DNA from: Granulicella sibirica
Lineage (GTDB): Bacteria; Acidobacteriota; Terriglobia; Terriglobales; Acidobacteriaceae
NCBI RefSeq assembly: GCF_004115155.1
Contig: NZ_RDSM01000006.1
Location: 1-64,000 of the forward strand
DNA length: 64,000 nt
Direction of reading: 5' to 3'
This document shows, piece by piece, positions 34,449-42,667 of the stretch. The position numbers and the translations under genes are program-made. The stretch's first letter is position 1, and the number at the start of each line of letters is the position of its first letter. The notes under the pieces are model-generated. The model saw only the letters and a program-made list of their open reading frames with translations, searched no databases and was not told the DNA's origin.

Positions 34449-35114
34449 TCATGCTGTTGCTCCTACGCCCTTGCGGATCAGCCATACTCCCAGAGGAACC
34501 TCGTACAGCAGGATCGGAAACCAAAGCCAGTTCACGACTCTTCCCGGCAGAAGGGTGGCCACGTACAGAGGCACACAAACCAGCTGCAGCCCTATCGTAA
34601 CGACACCGGTCCATGCCATCCAGCGAGGAATCAGCCGTCCCGCGAGTAGAAGGTAGGCGAAAAGGAAGCCACCTACGACAAAACAAAACTGACCAAAAAG
34701 ATCATCCGGCCGGTTGAAAATCTCACCCGCGATCGCGAGACACCCGGCGCTGCTTGCGCACAATGGGTTCCAGGCCGTCGCCAGCTTCATCAGTTCCAGT
34801 TTGCCGAGGAGCGGCACAAAGCCGGCGAGCCCTTCGCCGAAACGGAAAGCCATCGCAAGCAATGCAACGGTTACGTCGACCGTCCGGGATAGCCGGTACA
34901 AGGTCACGGCCAACACCACAGCACAGACAATCTGCAGCAGGTCGAGAAGAACGGTGACCTGAGCGATGGCGATCGTGCGGCGCAGGGTGGACAGCATTTG
35001 CGAAGTGTCTGCTCCCGCAGTGGTCTTTCCGGAGAGAACCGCGGCCGACATCGCGAAGACGATGTAAGCGAGGTAGGCATAACCTGCCAATTTGCCTTCT
35101 GCACGTTGCGTCAT
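34449..35114 (-). CDS. DUF4386 membrane protein
   Basis: A 221-residue inner-membrane protein with about six helices (GYAYLAYIVFAMSAAVLSG, then VTVLLDLLQIVCAVVLAVTL, and FCFVVGGFLFAYLLLAGRLI). The order of conserved features (LYRLSRTVD, RFGEGLAGF, LIPRWMAWTGV) fits DUF4386, a family of unknown role common in soil bacteria. A second, distant DUF4386 gene lies just upstream on the same strand; the two may form a unit. Confidence 0.82.
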   Translation of the reverse strand: MTQRAEGKLAGYAYLAYIVFAMSAAVLSGKTTAGADTSQMLSTLRRTIAIAQVTVLLDLLQIVCAVVLAVTLYRLSRTVDVTVALLAMAFRFGEGLAGFVPLLGKLELMKLATAWNPLCASSAGCLAIAGEIFNRPDDLFGQFCFVVGGFLFAYLLLAGRLIPRWMAWTGVVTIGLQLVCVPLYVATLLPGRVVNWLWFPILLYEVPLGVWLIRKGVGATA

Positions 35115-35239
35115 CGCCGCTCCTCAGTCAAGAACTCTGGGTCCTGTATGCGCCATCCCCACCCGAGTAGCCAAACCATAAATATCAGCTCCGCCGCGAA
35201 GACCGCTTTGAGGGAATGCAAGTTTGCATCCGGGAACAG

Positions 35240-35833
35240 TTAGATGGAAACGCTGTCGACGACCCACGCCCAACCGTCAACGAAGAGCAGCCAGCCAAGC
35301 CATCGCGGAAGGTAAGACGAGCGAGCAATCAGCCACCCGGTCAGCACGAGATGCAAGCCAAAGAGGATCAGCGAGAGCCCCGATCCGGAGCGGTAGGCTC
35401 CGAGTAGTTCCGCAATCTGTAGTGGAAGGCCGGCTGCAGAGGTATGCCGCGAATAATCGGGAACGGCTACGAAACGGTAAATCAGTCCGAGGTTCGCAAT
35501 CGCAGCCAGCCACACCGCCGCATACACGAGTTGCAGCAAAGACCCGAGCACCGCTAAAGCACGATTGACTGGTCGTAGCAATGTGTATAGTGCCCAAGCC
35601 ATGACCACGTCGCCGATCGCGCTGACGACGTACGACAGCACCGCTGCCGAAAACAGGTGCGGGTGAATGGTCAGGTTCTTAACGGTCTCAGCCGGATCTG
35701 CGGATATCAACCGAGGCATGACATAGGCTTCGGCGAAGGTCACCGGGTTCAGCAGGTAGGTGAACCCCGCGACAAGAGCAGCTTGCTTCAGGCTCAGCGG
35801 ATCAGCCCAGATTGCCTCTTTGGAAGACTGCAT
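35240..35833 (-). CDS. DUF4386-like membrane protein
   Basis: A 197-residue membrane protein with about five helices (LKQAALVAGFTYLLNPVTFA, AVLSYVVSAIGDVVMAWALY, LIYRFVAVPDYSRHTSA, LSLILFGLHLVLTGWLIARS, and a last one at LPRWLGWLLFVDGWAWVV). It resembles the neighbouring DUF4386 protein in layout but is shorter. Its start is MQSSKEAIWADPLSLKQ. The gap to the next gene is 125 bases, so co-transcription is possible but not certain. Confidence 0.8.
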   Translation of the reverse strand: MQSSKEAIWADPLSLKQAALVAGFTYLLNPVTFAEAYVMPRLISADPAETVKNLTIHPHLFSAAVLSYVVSAIGDVVMAWALYTLLRPVNRALAVLGSLLQLVYAAVWLAAIANLGLIYRFVAVPDYSRHTSAAGLPLQIAELLGAYRSGSGLSLILFGLHLVLTGWLIARSSYLPRWLGWLLFVDGWAWVVDSVSI

Positions 35834-36169
35834 CGTTGCCTCTCAGGAGATCCCGCGCGGAGCATTTTCAGGTTGGTTGCTGAAAGCGTATACGGAATCG
35901 AGAGAGCGCGAGTTCCCGCGAAGTTAATGCTCGGGACAGCTGAACGATATGAGTCGAGGCGGTGGGTTTTGTGGAACGAGCGTCCTTGGCTCGTTCCACG
36001 TTCGCAAATGCGGTGGAATCTTATTGTGGGATGAAGATCCTATCCGTCATAGGCGATGATGCCGCGGAAAACCTCTTCGGCATTCTGCTGCTCTATTACC
36101 CCCGACAACTCCCGGTTGTGCTTGATATGCCACCGAAGGTCCAGCATACTGTTGGCAACGAGGACCATC
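35834..36169. other. Intergenic region with a REP-like hairpin
   Basis: No gene is recognised. It carries a hairpin repeat at 35971-35999 whose second copy is the target of the ISL3 insertion. Confidence 0.4.
35955..36000. repeat. Hairpin repeat, copy 1
   Basis: GTGGAACGAGC (35971-35981) and GCTCGTTCCAC (35989-35999) pair perfectly around a seven-base loop. The lead-in GTCGAGGCGGTGGGTTTTG is shared with 36888-36905, just before the second hairpin copy. Such extragenic hairpins are typical REP-like elements. Confidence 0.6.
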
Positions 36170-36572
36170 ATGAATCGAATTCTCACGACCATCTGTGCCT
36201 TAGCTCCATTCGCAGCAGGAGCCGCAGCATTTTCGATATCTGCGCCCATCGGCTTAACGCGGACTGACCTTCAACGGCACGATCTTTCCATCGAAGGTCA
36301 CGAGGCAATCCAGACACGTGTAGATTTCGCCAGGGGCCATCGCGCCGTGGCATAGCCATCCGGGAGAAGAGCTAGTCTATGTCCCCCAGGGTGAGCTGGA
36401 GTTTCAATTTGAAGGCGAAAAGCCTGTCACGCTCAAGACCGGCGATGTTCTCTTCGTTCCTCCTGGGAAAGTACACATGGCACGTAATCCCGGATCAACC
36501 CCGGGCGTCGAGCTAGCGACCTATATCGTCGAAAAGGGTAAACCACTCCTGGTGCGTGCTCACAATCCGTAA
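36170..36572 (+). pseudogene. Cupin domain protein, frameshifted
   Basis: The first frame has a signal peptide (RILTTICALAPFAAGAAAF) and starts the fold (LSIEGHEAIQTRVDFARG), then stops at 36355. The next frame continues with PWHSHPGEELVYVPQGELEF, the metal-binding cupin motif 1, then VTLKTGDVLFVPPGKVHMA (motif 2) and ends at 36572. The shift lies at about 36335-36345 beside AGGGGCC. Joined, the protein has about 133 residues, the usual size for a secreted single cupin. All metal ligands are present in the second part. Confidence 0.8.
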
Positions 36573-36615
36573 CAGAAACAGGCTGGCGTTAGCTCATCGG
36601 TAAAGAGAGGACTAT

Positions 36616-36804
36616 ATGGACCGGCGTCAATTTCTCGCGGGGTTTGCAGCCCTGGCTACCACCCGAACCGTTCGTGCCGCAAGCGGTACTCGCCGGTCAA
36701 CAGCACGACGCGATGTACACCGCGCCAGAACTTCTGGCACGAGAGTTGACAGCCTATTTCCTGGTTTGATCAAAGATGCCTGCCTTGCATCTGCACCAGC
36801 TTGA
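36616..36804 (+). pseudogene. Tat signal peptide fragment of a lost exported protein
   Basis: The start MDRRQFLAGFAALATTRTV is a typical twin-arginine export signal (RRQFL) cut after RAA. The 35 codons behind it are arginine-rich and do not look like a folded domain, and the frame stops at 36804. The mature part of the protein was probably lost by deletion before or with the nearby ISL3 insertion. Confidence 0.5.
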
Positions 36805-36887
36805 CCGTCAGTCGCCTATGGGGTTGCTCTGCGAAGTGTACTGCCTCGAAAATCGGGTTGTCGGCAACTTCACATTTATCCCGTCGT

Positions 36888-36930
36888 CGAGGCTGTGGGT
36901 TTGTGGGACGAGCGCTCTTTGCTCGTTCCA
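36888..36930. repeat. Hairpin repeat, copy 2, cut by the ISL3 element
   Basis: The repeat seen at 35955-36000 recurs here: the TGGGACGAGC and GCTCGTTCCA arms (36904-36913, 36921-36930) pair with one G-T. The ISL3 left end starts at the next base, 36931. CGTTCCA (36924-36930) recurs just beyond the right end (38687-38693) as a likely target duplication. Confidence 0.6.
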
Positions 36931-38686
36931 GGTTCATGCGCACATTTGGTGATTCTTTCCCCGATAGGCTTTTGGGTATAGACAAGAAGGTAGCTCTGGG
37001 GATCTTTGCGGCGCAAGCCGATGAGACAAGCCCTGTTACCGGATCAAGAAGAAGTGACGCTGGAGTCGTTGACGACGACCGCGAGTAGCGGTGTGCTCAT
37101 GATGCTAAGAGCCTCACGCCCAGGAGTGGCCTGCCCGAGCTGCGGAACAGTGTCCCGGCGGGTCCACAGCCGTTATCTCCGTGCGATTGCAGATCTGCCG
37201 TGGGAAGGCATCTCGGTCATGATCCGGCTGCGGACGCGACGGTTCTTTTGTACAGACGACGGTTGTCCCAAGCGCATCTTCGTCGAGCCCCTGCCCCAGA
37301 CGGTGAACCGCTATGGGAGACGAACCTGCCGCTCCCGCCAAGCGCTGGACTCGATTGCCATGGCACTGGGAGGAGCTGCCGGTGCAAGGCTGGCCCGCCA
37401 ACTGGGATTGCTTGTTCATCGATCAACGCTGCTTCGGGTTCTGCGGCAAGGCCGGAGTTTGGCCGTCCCTACTACACCCCGTGTCCTCGGCATCGACGAT
37501 TGGGCCTGGCGCAAGGGCCGAAGGTATGGAACGATCCTGTGCGACCTCGAGCGTGGCGGCGTCGTGGATCTTTTGCCCGACCGCGAACGAACAACCGTCG
37601 AGCACTGGCTGCGCGTTCATCCGGGCGTTGAGATCGTCAGTCGCGACCGCGATTCGGCCTACTCCCAAGCCGTGCGGCAGGCGGCTCCACGGGCTATTCA
37701 AGTTGCCGATCGCTGGCATCTGCTGCGAAGCTGCAGCGAGACGCTCAGGAGATCCCTGGCCCACTGGGATACTGTGCTTCAGCAAGTGGCTCAGACCAGT
37801 GTTCGAGAGCGGAAGCCTGCCAGACCCGTCACCGTCCAGCCATCGCTCAAGGTAGGTCCCGGTCCTATCTCCCCAGCCAAGATCGACGCCAGGTGCCGCA
37901 ACCGCGAGCGGCGTCACGCACGCTACTTGGAAGTGATGGAGCGCGTGCATCAAGGCTATTCAGATAACAAAATCGCACGCGAACTGGGCCTGGATCGCAG
38001 CACCGTCCTGCGCTGGCGCCTGGCAGGCCAGTTTCCGGAGCGGCAGGATGTCCCTCGCTCACGCCAGGTGGATACCTTCTCTACCTATCTCCAGCAGCGA
38101 TGGGATGAAGGATGCCGCACCGGAATGGAGCTCTGGACAGAACTACGTCAGCAAGGGTTCACGGGAGGCTTAGACCTGGTACGGATCTGGATCCGTCGCC
38201 GCTATGGCCTGCAGTCCCGTCGCACATACGAACGACGGCCGAGACAGAGGCGAGCGAGCGCAAGCCAGTGGCTATGGCTGCTCCTGAACGAGCCCGCTCG
38301 TCATCGACTCCTGCTGGCCGATCTCTACCGCCAGATGCCGGAACTGGCCGCCAACGCGCAGGCCGCCCGAGAGTTCTTCCGCATCGTTCGAAAGCGCGAC
38401 ATCGCGGCCTGGCCGCGATGGCTGGAACAGGCACGTCACACGGCACTCGCCGGCTTCGCGCTCTCTGTTCAACGAGACGAGGCCGCTGTCATGGCTGCCC
38501 TTCGCCTGCCCTGGAGTAATGGTCCGGTCGAAGGTCACGTCCACCGGCTCAAAATGCTCAAGCGCCAGATGTATGGTCGTGCCGGATTCGACCTGCTGCG
38601 CTTGCGCGTCCTCCACGCCCACTAAACCACACCGCGCAGGTGTCCGCTTAGACTGGATCGTCCTTCACCAAATGTGCGCATGAACC
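36931..38686 (+). mobile_element. ISL3-family insertion sequence
   Basis: A 1756-base element with perfect 22-base ends: GGTTCATGCGCACATTTGGT plus GA at 36931-36952, and the exact complement at 38665-38686. CGTTCCA flanks both sides (36924-36930 and 38687-38693), giving a 7-base target duplication where ISL3 usually makes 8. With intact ends and transposase it may be active or recently moved. Confidence 0.88.
37021..38625 (+). CDS. ISL3-family transposase
   Basis: A 534-residue DDE transposase of the ISL3/IS1165 type. The N-terminal zinc part has RPGVACPSCGTVSRRVHSRY and FFCTDDGCPKRIF. The helix-turn-helix is LARQLGLLVHRSTLLRVL. The catalytic core starts VLGIDDWAWRKGRRYGTIL (first D) and continues with IVSRDRDSAYSQA (second D) and VADRWHLL. 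The glutamate is in LPWSNGPVEGHVHRLKMLKR. Size and motifs are complete. ATG 37021 is preferred to the TTG five codons upstream. Confidence 0.95.
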   Translation: MRQALLPDQEEVTLESLTTTASSGVLMMLRASRPGVACPSCGTVSRRVHSRYLRAIADLPWEGISVMIRLRTRRFFCTDDGCPKRIFVEPLPQTVNRYGRRTCRSRQALDSIAMALGGAAGARLARQLGLLVHRSTLLRVLRQGRSLAVPTTPRVLGIDDWAWRKGRRYGTILCDLERGGVVDLLPDRERTTVEHWLRVHPGVEIVSRDRDSAYSQAVRQAAPRAIQVADRWHLLRSCSETLRRSLAHWDTVLQQVAQTSVRERKPARPVTVQPSLKVGPGPISPAKIDARCRNRERRHARYLEVMERVHQGYSDNKIARELGLDRSTVLRWRLAGQFPERQDVPRSRQVDTFSTYLQQRWDEGCRTGMELWTELRQQGFTGGLDLVRIWIRRRYGLQSRRTYERRPRQRRASASQWLWLLLNEPARHRLLLADLYRQMPELAANAQAAREFFRIVRKRDIAAWPRWLEQARHTALAGFALSVQRDEAAVMAALRLPWSNGPVEGHVHRLKMLKRQMYGRAGFDLLRLRVLHAH

Positions 38687-39223
38687 CGTTCCAAGCGCTT
38701 GCGCGTCAAATCCATAGCCTGCGTTTAGTGCTGCCCATGCTTCTTCCCGGCCTGCGGAATCGGGGCGTGGGTGTCCGCTGCAGCAGGTGTGGGGGCAAGG
38801 AGAAGATGGGTCGGACCCAACAATACTGTCACTGAAGGCAATCTGTGAGACTCTTTCCGGCCGTTCTGATCTTCGGCGGCGCTCTGTAGGTCCCCAAAAG
38901 TCTGACTTATCGCAAAACTTGTAAGTTTTGCGACGATTCTTGCTCCTCCAGATATGAGCCACACGCGTGTCGCGGAAGTTGGTATCGAGCGAACTCTATT
39001 GCTATATGTTTTGCGACGGATCAGAGGATCCTGTCCGGTTTCAGGATCAGCGGCGGCCAATCTGTCCCGCCAGATTGCCCCCAGTGACAACGTTGTTGGG
39101 TCTGCCCCGTATTCTTTGGCACGAGCAACACCCGGAAGCGCACGAGCAGACCACCCTCGACTTCAAAGTGCGAGGTCCCGCAGCCGCAGCCATTCCCTTG
39201 TTCGAGATCAAGGTTTCGCAGAA
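38687..39223. other. Intergenic region with palindrome and diverged inverted repeat
   Basis: No gene is recognised. It holds a perfect palindrome (38910-38933) and two 33-base inverted copies (38813-38845 and 39071-39103, 27 of 33 matching). Open frames on both strands here lack any known domain. Confidence 0.45.
38910..38933. repeat. Near-perfect 24-base palindrome
   Basis: TCGCAAAACTT (38910-38920) and AAGTTTTGCGA (38923-38933) are exact complements separated by GT. The second arm and next bases (GTTTTGCGACGAT) partly recur at 39009-39021 (GTTTTGCGACGGAT). It could be a recombinase site or operator; a terminator is unlikely, as no gene ends here. Confidence 0.5.
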
Positions 39224-39547
39224 GTGAAGTCCCGCTATCCGGTCACTCCGGACGGACGATATTTTGTAGTCAAAGGGCGTCTCTGGCGATGCACAAACCC
39301 TTCACTTCCGTCCGAAGCAAAGCAGCTCCTGGTCAAAGAGTTGACGGAGGCGCGAAGGGCAAAGGGCGCAGCTATGCGCATTCGGGATTTGGTCGGTCGC
39401 GAAGCAGCCCGGAAGAGGGTTGATCGAGCCAAACATCAATTGGGTGAGCGCGGGCCGGTTTGGTGGACTGACGGTGCTCCGGACTGGAATCGGCATATGG
39501 CAGTCAACACGCCATATGCCGATTGGTTTATCAGTTTATCCGTTTAG
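39224..39547 (+). CDS. Conserved small hypothetical protein
   Basis: A 107-residue protein of a type common in soil bacteria. It opens RYPVTPDGRYFVVKGRLWRC, has an alanine/arginine-rich helix (VKELTEARRAKGAAM) and ends with GERGPVWWTDGAPDWNRH and NTPYADWF. The role is unknown. GTG at 39224 is chosen because the conserved part begins two codons later; the frame is open far upstream without coding character. The last codons form part of a hairpin (39491-39521) and of a core-site-like repeat, so the gene end may be a recombination target, as umuC appears to be. Confidence 0.75.
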   Translation: MKSRYPVTPDGRYFVVKGRLWRCTNPSLPSEAKQLLVKELTEARRAKGAAMRIRDLVGREAARKRVDRAKHQLGERGPVWWTDGAPDWNRHMAVNTPYADWFISLSV

Positions 39548-39550
39548 CAG
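39491..39550. repeat. Hairpin and core-site-like repeat at the end of the gene (copy 4)
   Basis: CGGCATATGG (39491-39500) and CCATATGCCG (39512-39521) are perfect inverted arms inside the coding end. Directly after, TTATCAGTTTATCCGTTTAG (39528-39547) contains ATCCGTTTA as in the umuC sites, and the stop codon lies in it. Confidence 0.45.
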
Positions 39551-39590
39551 TGTGATTTTTTAAGGCCGAACAGGTCTGCCGTACGCCGGT

Positions 39591-39986
39591 TTAGGACTTG
39601 ATGAGTGGGATGTCGAGGAGCTGGCCGACCTGAATCTTGTTCGCGTCGGCCAGGTGATTGGCCTTGGCGATCTCATTGTACTTATTGGCGTGACCGTAGA
39701 AGAGATCGCTCACTTTGCTGAGATTGTCGCCTGATTGAATGGTGTAGGAACCGTCCTGACCGCCGGTGTTGCTGATCTCATGCTTTAGATCAGCGTACTG
39801 TGGGTCGACCTGCTTGATGATGTCCCAAACGCGTTCCAGAACTACCTGCGATGGAACCTGAGCAACGAGATGGTACTGCTCACCTACCAGGTCGGAGCCT
39901 ACAAACTTGGCACCGTAGGGCTCGAACTTCTTAATCATGTCGACGACGGGAGCGTATTTCTGCTGCAATGCCTGAAAATCAGCCAC
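39591..39986 (-). CDS. LysM-domain protein (Kbp/YgaU-like)
   Basis: A 131-residue protein without a signal peptide. The first 75 residues (VDMIKKFEPYGAKFVGSDLV, then YHLVAQVPSQVVLERVWDII) look like a BON-like alpha/beta domain. The last 50 are a LysM domain (YTIQSGDNLSKVSDLFYGHA, then YNEIAKANHL and QVGQLLDIP). E. coli Kbp (YgaU) has BON plus LysM and senses potassium; a similar role is possible. It is followed on the same strand by the YidB-like gene upstream. Confidence 0.82.
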   Translation of the reverse strand: MADFQALQQKYAPVVDMIKKFEPYGAKFVGSDLVGEQYHLVAQVPSQVVLERVWDIIKQVDPQYADLKHEISNTGGQDGSYTIQSGDNLSKVSDLFYGHANKYNEIAKANHLADANKIQVGQLLDIPLIKS

Positions 39987-40009
39987 TTCGGTTCTCCTGG
40001 AATATGGGT

Positions 40010-40423
40010 TTAGAGGAACTTGCTGAGAAGCTGTGATGCCATGCCACCGTAGCCACTCTGTGGCGGAGCCTGCTGGCCCCCATTGGTGAAATGCGCGAGG
40101 ACCATGGGAAGCACCGTTGCCATGGCTAGCTTCGCGATTTCAGGCGAGACACCGGCCTTCGCAGCAACGTTCTCGATGAAACCGGTGTTTCCGAGACCTT
40201 GTTCGATCTGGCCGGGCGTAGCGGCGGGTTCCTGGCCGTTGGACCAGTTTTGGACGTGGTCGGCCATACCGTTGTTACGGAAAGAGTCGATGACGCCGGA
40301 AAGGCCGCCAGGATGCTGTTCAAGAGCCTGCATCATGCCGCTAGCGACATTCGCGTTGGTGCCTGGATTTGTGCTCTGGCCCTGTTGACTGGCCATTCCT
40401 TCAATTGTGTCTAGTAGTCCCAT
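40010..40423 (-). CDS. YidB/DUF937-family protein
   Basis: A 137-residue protein that begins MGLLDTIEGMASQQG. The middle has SGVIDSFRNNGMADHVQNWS, then EQGLGNTGFIENVAAKAGVS and MATVLPMVLAHFTNGG, the DUF937/YidB pattern. The C-terminus is glycine/proline-rich and ends with a short helix (GMASQLLSKFL). The family's role is unknown. It sits 23 bases before the LysM gene, so both are probably one operon. Confidence 0.88.
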   Translation of the reverse strand: MGLLDTIEGMASQQGQSTNPGTNANVASGMMQALEQHPGGLSGVIDSFRNNGMADHVQNWSNGQEPAATPGQIEQGLGNTGFIENVAAKAGVSPEIAKLAMATVLPMVLAHFTNGGQQAPPQSGYGGMASQLLSKFL

Positions 40424-40516
40424 ACATGACCTCGGGTGTGAGATTGCGGAAAGCTGGTTGAGCTGAATGAGGTGCATCTCAGGCTTCTCCTCGGCCTGAG
40501 ACCTTGGGGTGAAACG

Positions 40517-40993
40517 CTACTTGGGGCAGGGCTTTCCGGCGTCAGGGCGTGCGCCTTTGGCAATGGCGTCAGACTCGCTCATGTAAGAACCCTTTTTCGT
40601 CTTGCCGTAATACCGATCGCCGCTGCAATGGTAGACCTTGGTGGAGGTATTGACCCAAACCTGGCCCGGTCCGCCCCCGGCTGCGGGCTGGCTCGGCATA
40701 GTTGACGGGCTGGAGGTCGCAGACGGGCGAGATGCGGGCGCAGAGGTCGGGGCCGGAGGCGGCGTTGGAGCTGCGCTGGGCGTTGCCGCTGGGGCCGGTG
40801 CCGGTGCTGCCGAAGCTGTTGCGTACCAGGTCTGCACGCCCTTGTGTCCGGAGCAGGCTCCGCTCTTAGCCTTGGCGGTGGAGTAGGTGCCGTCTTTACA
40901 CTGTCCCGTCGCCCCGGCGGGGGCCTGTGCGTGAGCAAGGGTACAGACGGACATAAAGAGTGCGGCGAAAACAGCGATGGCGCGTTTGGTCAT
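40517..40993 (-). CDS. Exported DUF3761-like protein with a proline/alanine linker
   Basis: A 158-residue protein with a signal peptide (AIAVFAALFMSVCTLAHAQ). The domain after it, GQCKDGTYSTAKAKSGACSG with HKGVQTWY, fits DUF3761. A low-complexity proline/alanine/serine linker (about residues 62-112) connects to a second small domain, VWVNTSTKVYHCSGDRYYGK, with YMSESDAIAKGARP, a pattern found alone in other secreted proteins. The start MTKRAIAVF is used; an ATG eight codons upstream is possible. Function unknown. Confidence 0.82.
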   Translation of the reverse strand: MTKRAIAVFAALFMSVCTLAHAQAPAGATGQCKDGTYSTAKAKSGACSGHKGVQTWYATASAAPAPAPAATPSAAPTPPPAPTSAPASRPSATSSPSTMPSQPAAGGGPGQVWVNTSTKVYHCSGDRYYGKTKKGSYMSESDAIAKGARPDAGKPCPK

Positions 40994-41333
40994 AGATCCC
41001 CCATAGATCCGGCTCAAAGGTCTTGTTCGCAGCCGGTTGCGCCATTGGATGCGCGCTCTAGCCTTCCCCTATCGCGACCAAGGTGTTTCCATGAAATTGC
41101 CGGGATTTATGTCGTCTCCCAGACTCACATTTCAAAGTTTCAGGTACAACCGAAGCCAAAAAGTAGGCAACTCAATACTGGGAACTAGGGGCTGCAGGTA
41201 TCGATCCGAAGGCCGCTCTCCTCTCCATCAAGCACGAACAATAGCCCACGTAGCACCCTGAAATCGCGGCCCAAGCCGACGTAGAGCTGTGCCTGCAGCC
41301 GTAAGATCTCGCGACTTCACCTATGGAGGATTC

Positions 41334-42083
41334 ATGGCAATGACCGACGAGCTCACTCATCTTGTGTGCCTATTCCATCATCAAGATCAGGCTGCCGCAG
41401 CAACGGAAGATCTTTATAAGCAAGGCATTCCTCCCTCGTCCATCGCTGTCATCGGAAAGGAAGGACCTGAGCATGCCGCTGGTTCCACTCTCGATGAATT
41501 TGGAATTCCAGCTCGTGACCGCGAACATCTTCTGGAAGGAATACGCAACGGCGGCGTTGTCGTGGCGGTTTCGAACGTGCAAGGGCATGTTTCTGCTGTT
41601 GAGAAGATCTTTGGAAGCCACAAGGCTACCAAGATTGATGATGCTGTCGTGACGCCCAAAGCTGCTGCACTTCCGGTTGGAGCGGAGGATGAGACAACTA
41701 TTCCCCTCGTTGAAGAGGAGCTCGCCGTGGGCAAGCGAACGGTGGATCAAGGTGGCGTCCGTGTTTATCGGCGAGTCATCGAGATTCCTGTAGAGGAGTC
41801 GATCGACCTCCGCGAGGAGCATGTCGTTGTCGAGCGAAATGCCGTGGACCGTCCGGTCACGGATGCAGATCTGGCACTTCAGGGCAATCAAGTGTTCGAA
41901 CTCACCGAAACAGCCGAAGAAGCCGTAGTCGGAAAGACAGCGCACGTTGTAGAAGAAGTGGTCGTGGGCAAGACCGCATCGGAGCGTACGGAGCATATTC
42001 ACGATACGGTCCGCCATACCGAGGTTGAGATTGAAGAGATTCAGCCCGAGAGCGAACTGAGAACGCCAGTCAAAACGAACTAA
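41334..42083 (+). CDS. YsnF/AvaK-domain stress protein 1
   Basis: A 249-residue protein. The first 110 residues form a small alpha/beta domain that looks like the N-terminal part of general stress protein 17M-type proteins (HLVCLFHHQDQAAAATEDLY, then VVVAVSNVQGHVSAVEKIF). From residue 125 there are YsnF/AvaK (DUF2382) repeats: TIPLVEEELAVGKRTVDQGG, VRVYRRVIEIPVEESIDLRE, HVVVERNAVDRPVTDADL, then AVVGKTAHVVEEVVVGKTAS. Related proteins are induced by general stress. A strong GGAGG precedes the ATG. It starts a run of four genes in the same direction. Confidence 0.9.
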   Translation: MAMTDELTHLVCLFHHQDQAAAATEDLYKQGIPPSSIAVIGKEGPEHAAGSTLDEFGIPARDREHLLEGIRNGGVVVAVSNVQGHVSAVEKIFGSHKATKIDDAVVTPKAAALPVGAEDETTIPLVEEELAVGKRTVDQGGVRVYRRVIEIPVEESIDLREEHVVVERNAVDRPVTDADLALQGNQVFELTETAEEAVVGKTAHVVEEVVVGKTASERTEHIHDTVRHTEVEIEEIQPESELRTPVKTN

Positions 42084-42117
42084 TTTGTAGGCCCATCCGG
42101 TATCCCAGGAGCAATTC

Positions 42118-42621
42118 ATGGCTGAACGCGTCAAAGTCTACGAAGAGACCAAGAAGGTAATTCCCGTCTGGGCTTGGCTCCTGCCACTCCTTCTTCTGCT
42201 GGCTCTCCTCGCCTATTTCCTCACCCACCGCCATCCTGCTGACGGCGCACCAGTTGTCAGCTCAACGGCTGCCGCGCCTGCATTTCCGGACCTCGGTTCT
42301 GTGCATTTCGACACAGACAAAGCCACTCTGACACCGGAAGGCCAGGCGACTCTACAGCAAGCTGCAGCGGCGATGAAAGCAAATCCCTCCGCCCATCTCC
42401 GGATCGAGGGCTTCACCGACAGCACCGGTTCAGCACCCCACAATGCAGATCTTTCGGAACAGCGGGCACTCGCAGTCGCTGGCTACCTTAAGGAACAAGG
42501 TATTGATGGAGGTCGATTGACTGGCGGAGGCTTTGGAGCTCAGAAGCCCACCGACACCAATGCGACTCCGAATGGCAAGGCGGACAATCGCCGCGTCGAA
42601 CTCTTCTCGCAGCCGCAGTAA
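42118..42621 (+). CDS. OmpA-family protein with one membrane helix
   Basis: A 167-residue protein. One membrane helix (VWAWLLPLLLLLALLAYFLT, residues 17-36) anchors an OmpA C-terminal peptidoglycan-binding domain: SVHFDTDKATLTPEGQATL, then LRIEGFTDSTGSAPHNADLS and RALAVAGYLKEQGIDGGRL, with QKPTDTNATPNGKADNRRVE (the conserved D and R). It would bind the cell wall from the inner membrane side. Its place between two YsnF genes suggests that this cluster acts in envelope stress. Confidence 0.93.
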   Translation: MAERVKVYEETKKVIPVWAWLLPLLLLLALLAYFLTHRHPADGAPVVSSTAAAPAFPDLGSVHFDTDKATLTPEGQATLQQAAAAMKANPSAHLRIEGFTDSTGSAPHNADLSEQRALAVAGYLKEQGIDGGRLTGGGFGAQKPTDTNATPNGKADNRRVELFSQPQ

Positions 42622-42667
42622 GCACTGCAAACAATTCAAGCATCTAACTCACACCAGGAGAATATAT

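Noticed and set aside
38954-39223. Upstream extension of the small conserved gene
   Set aside because: The conserved part starts at 39226 and the extension is arginine- and serine-rich without a family.
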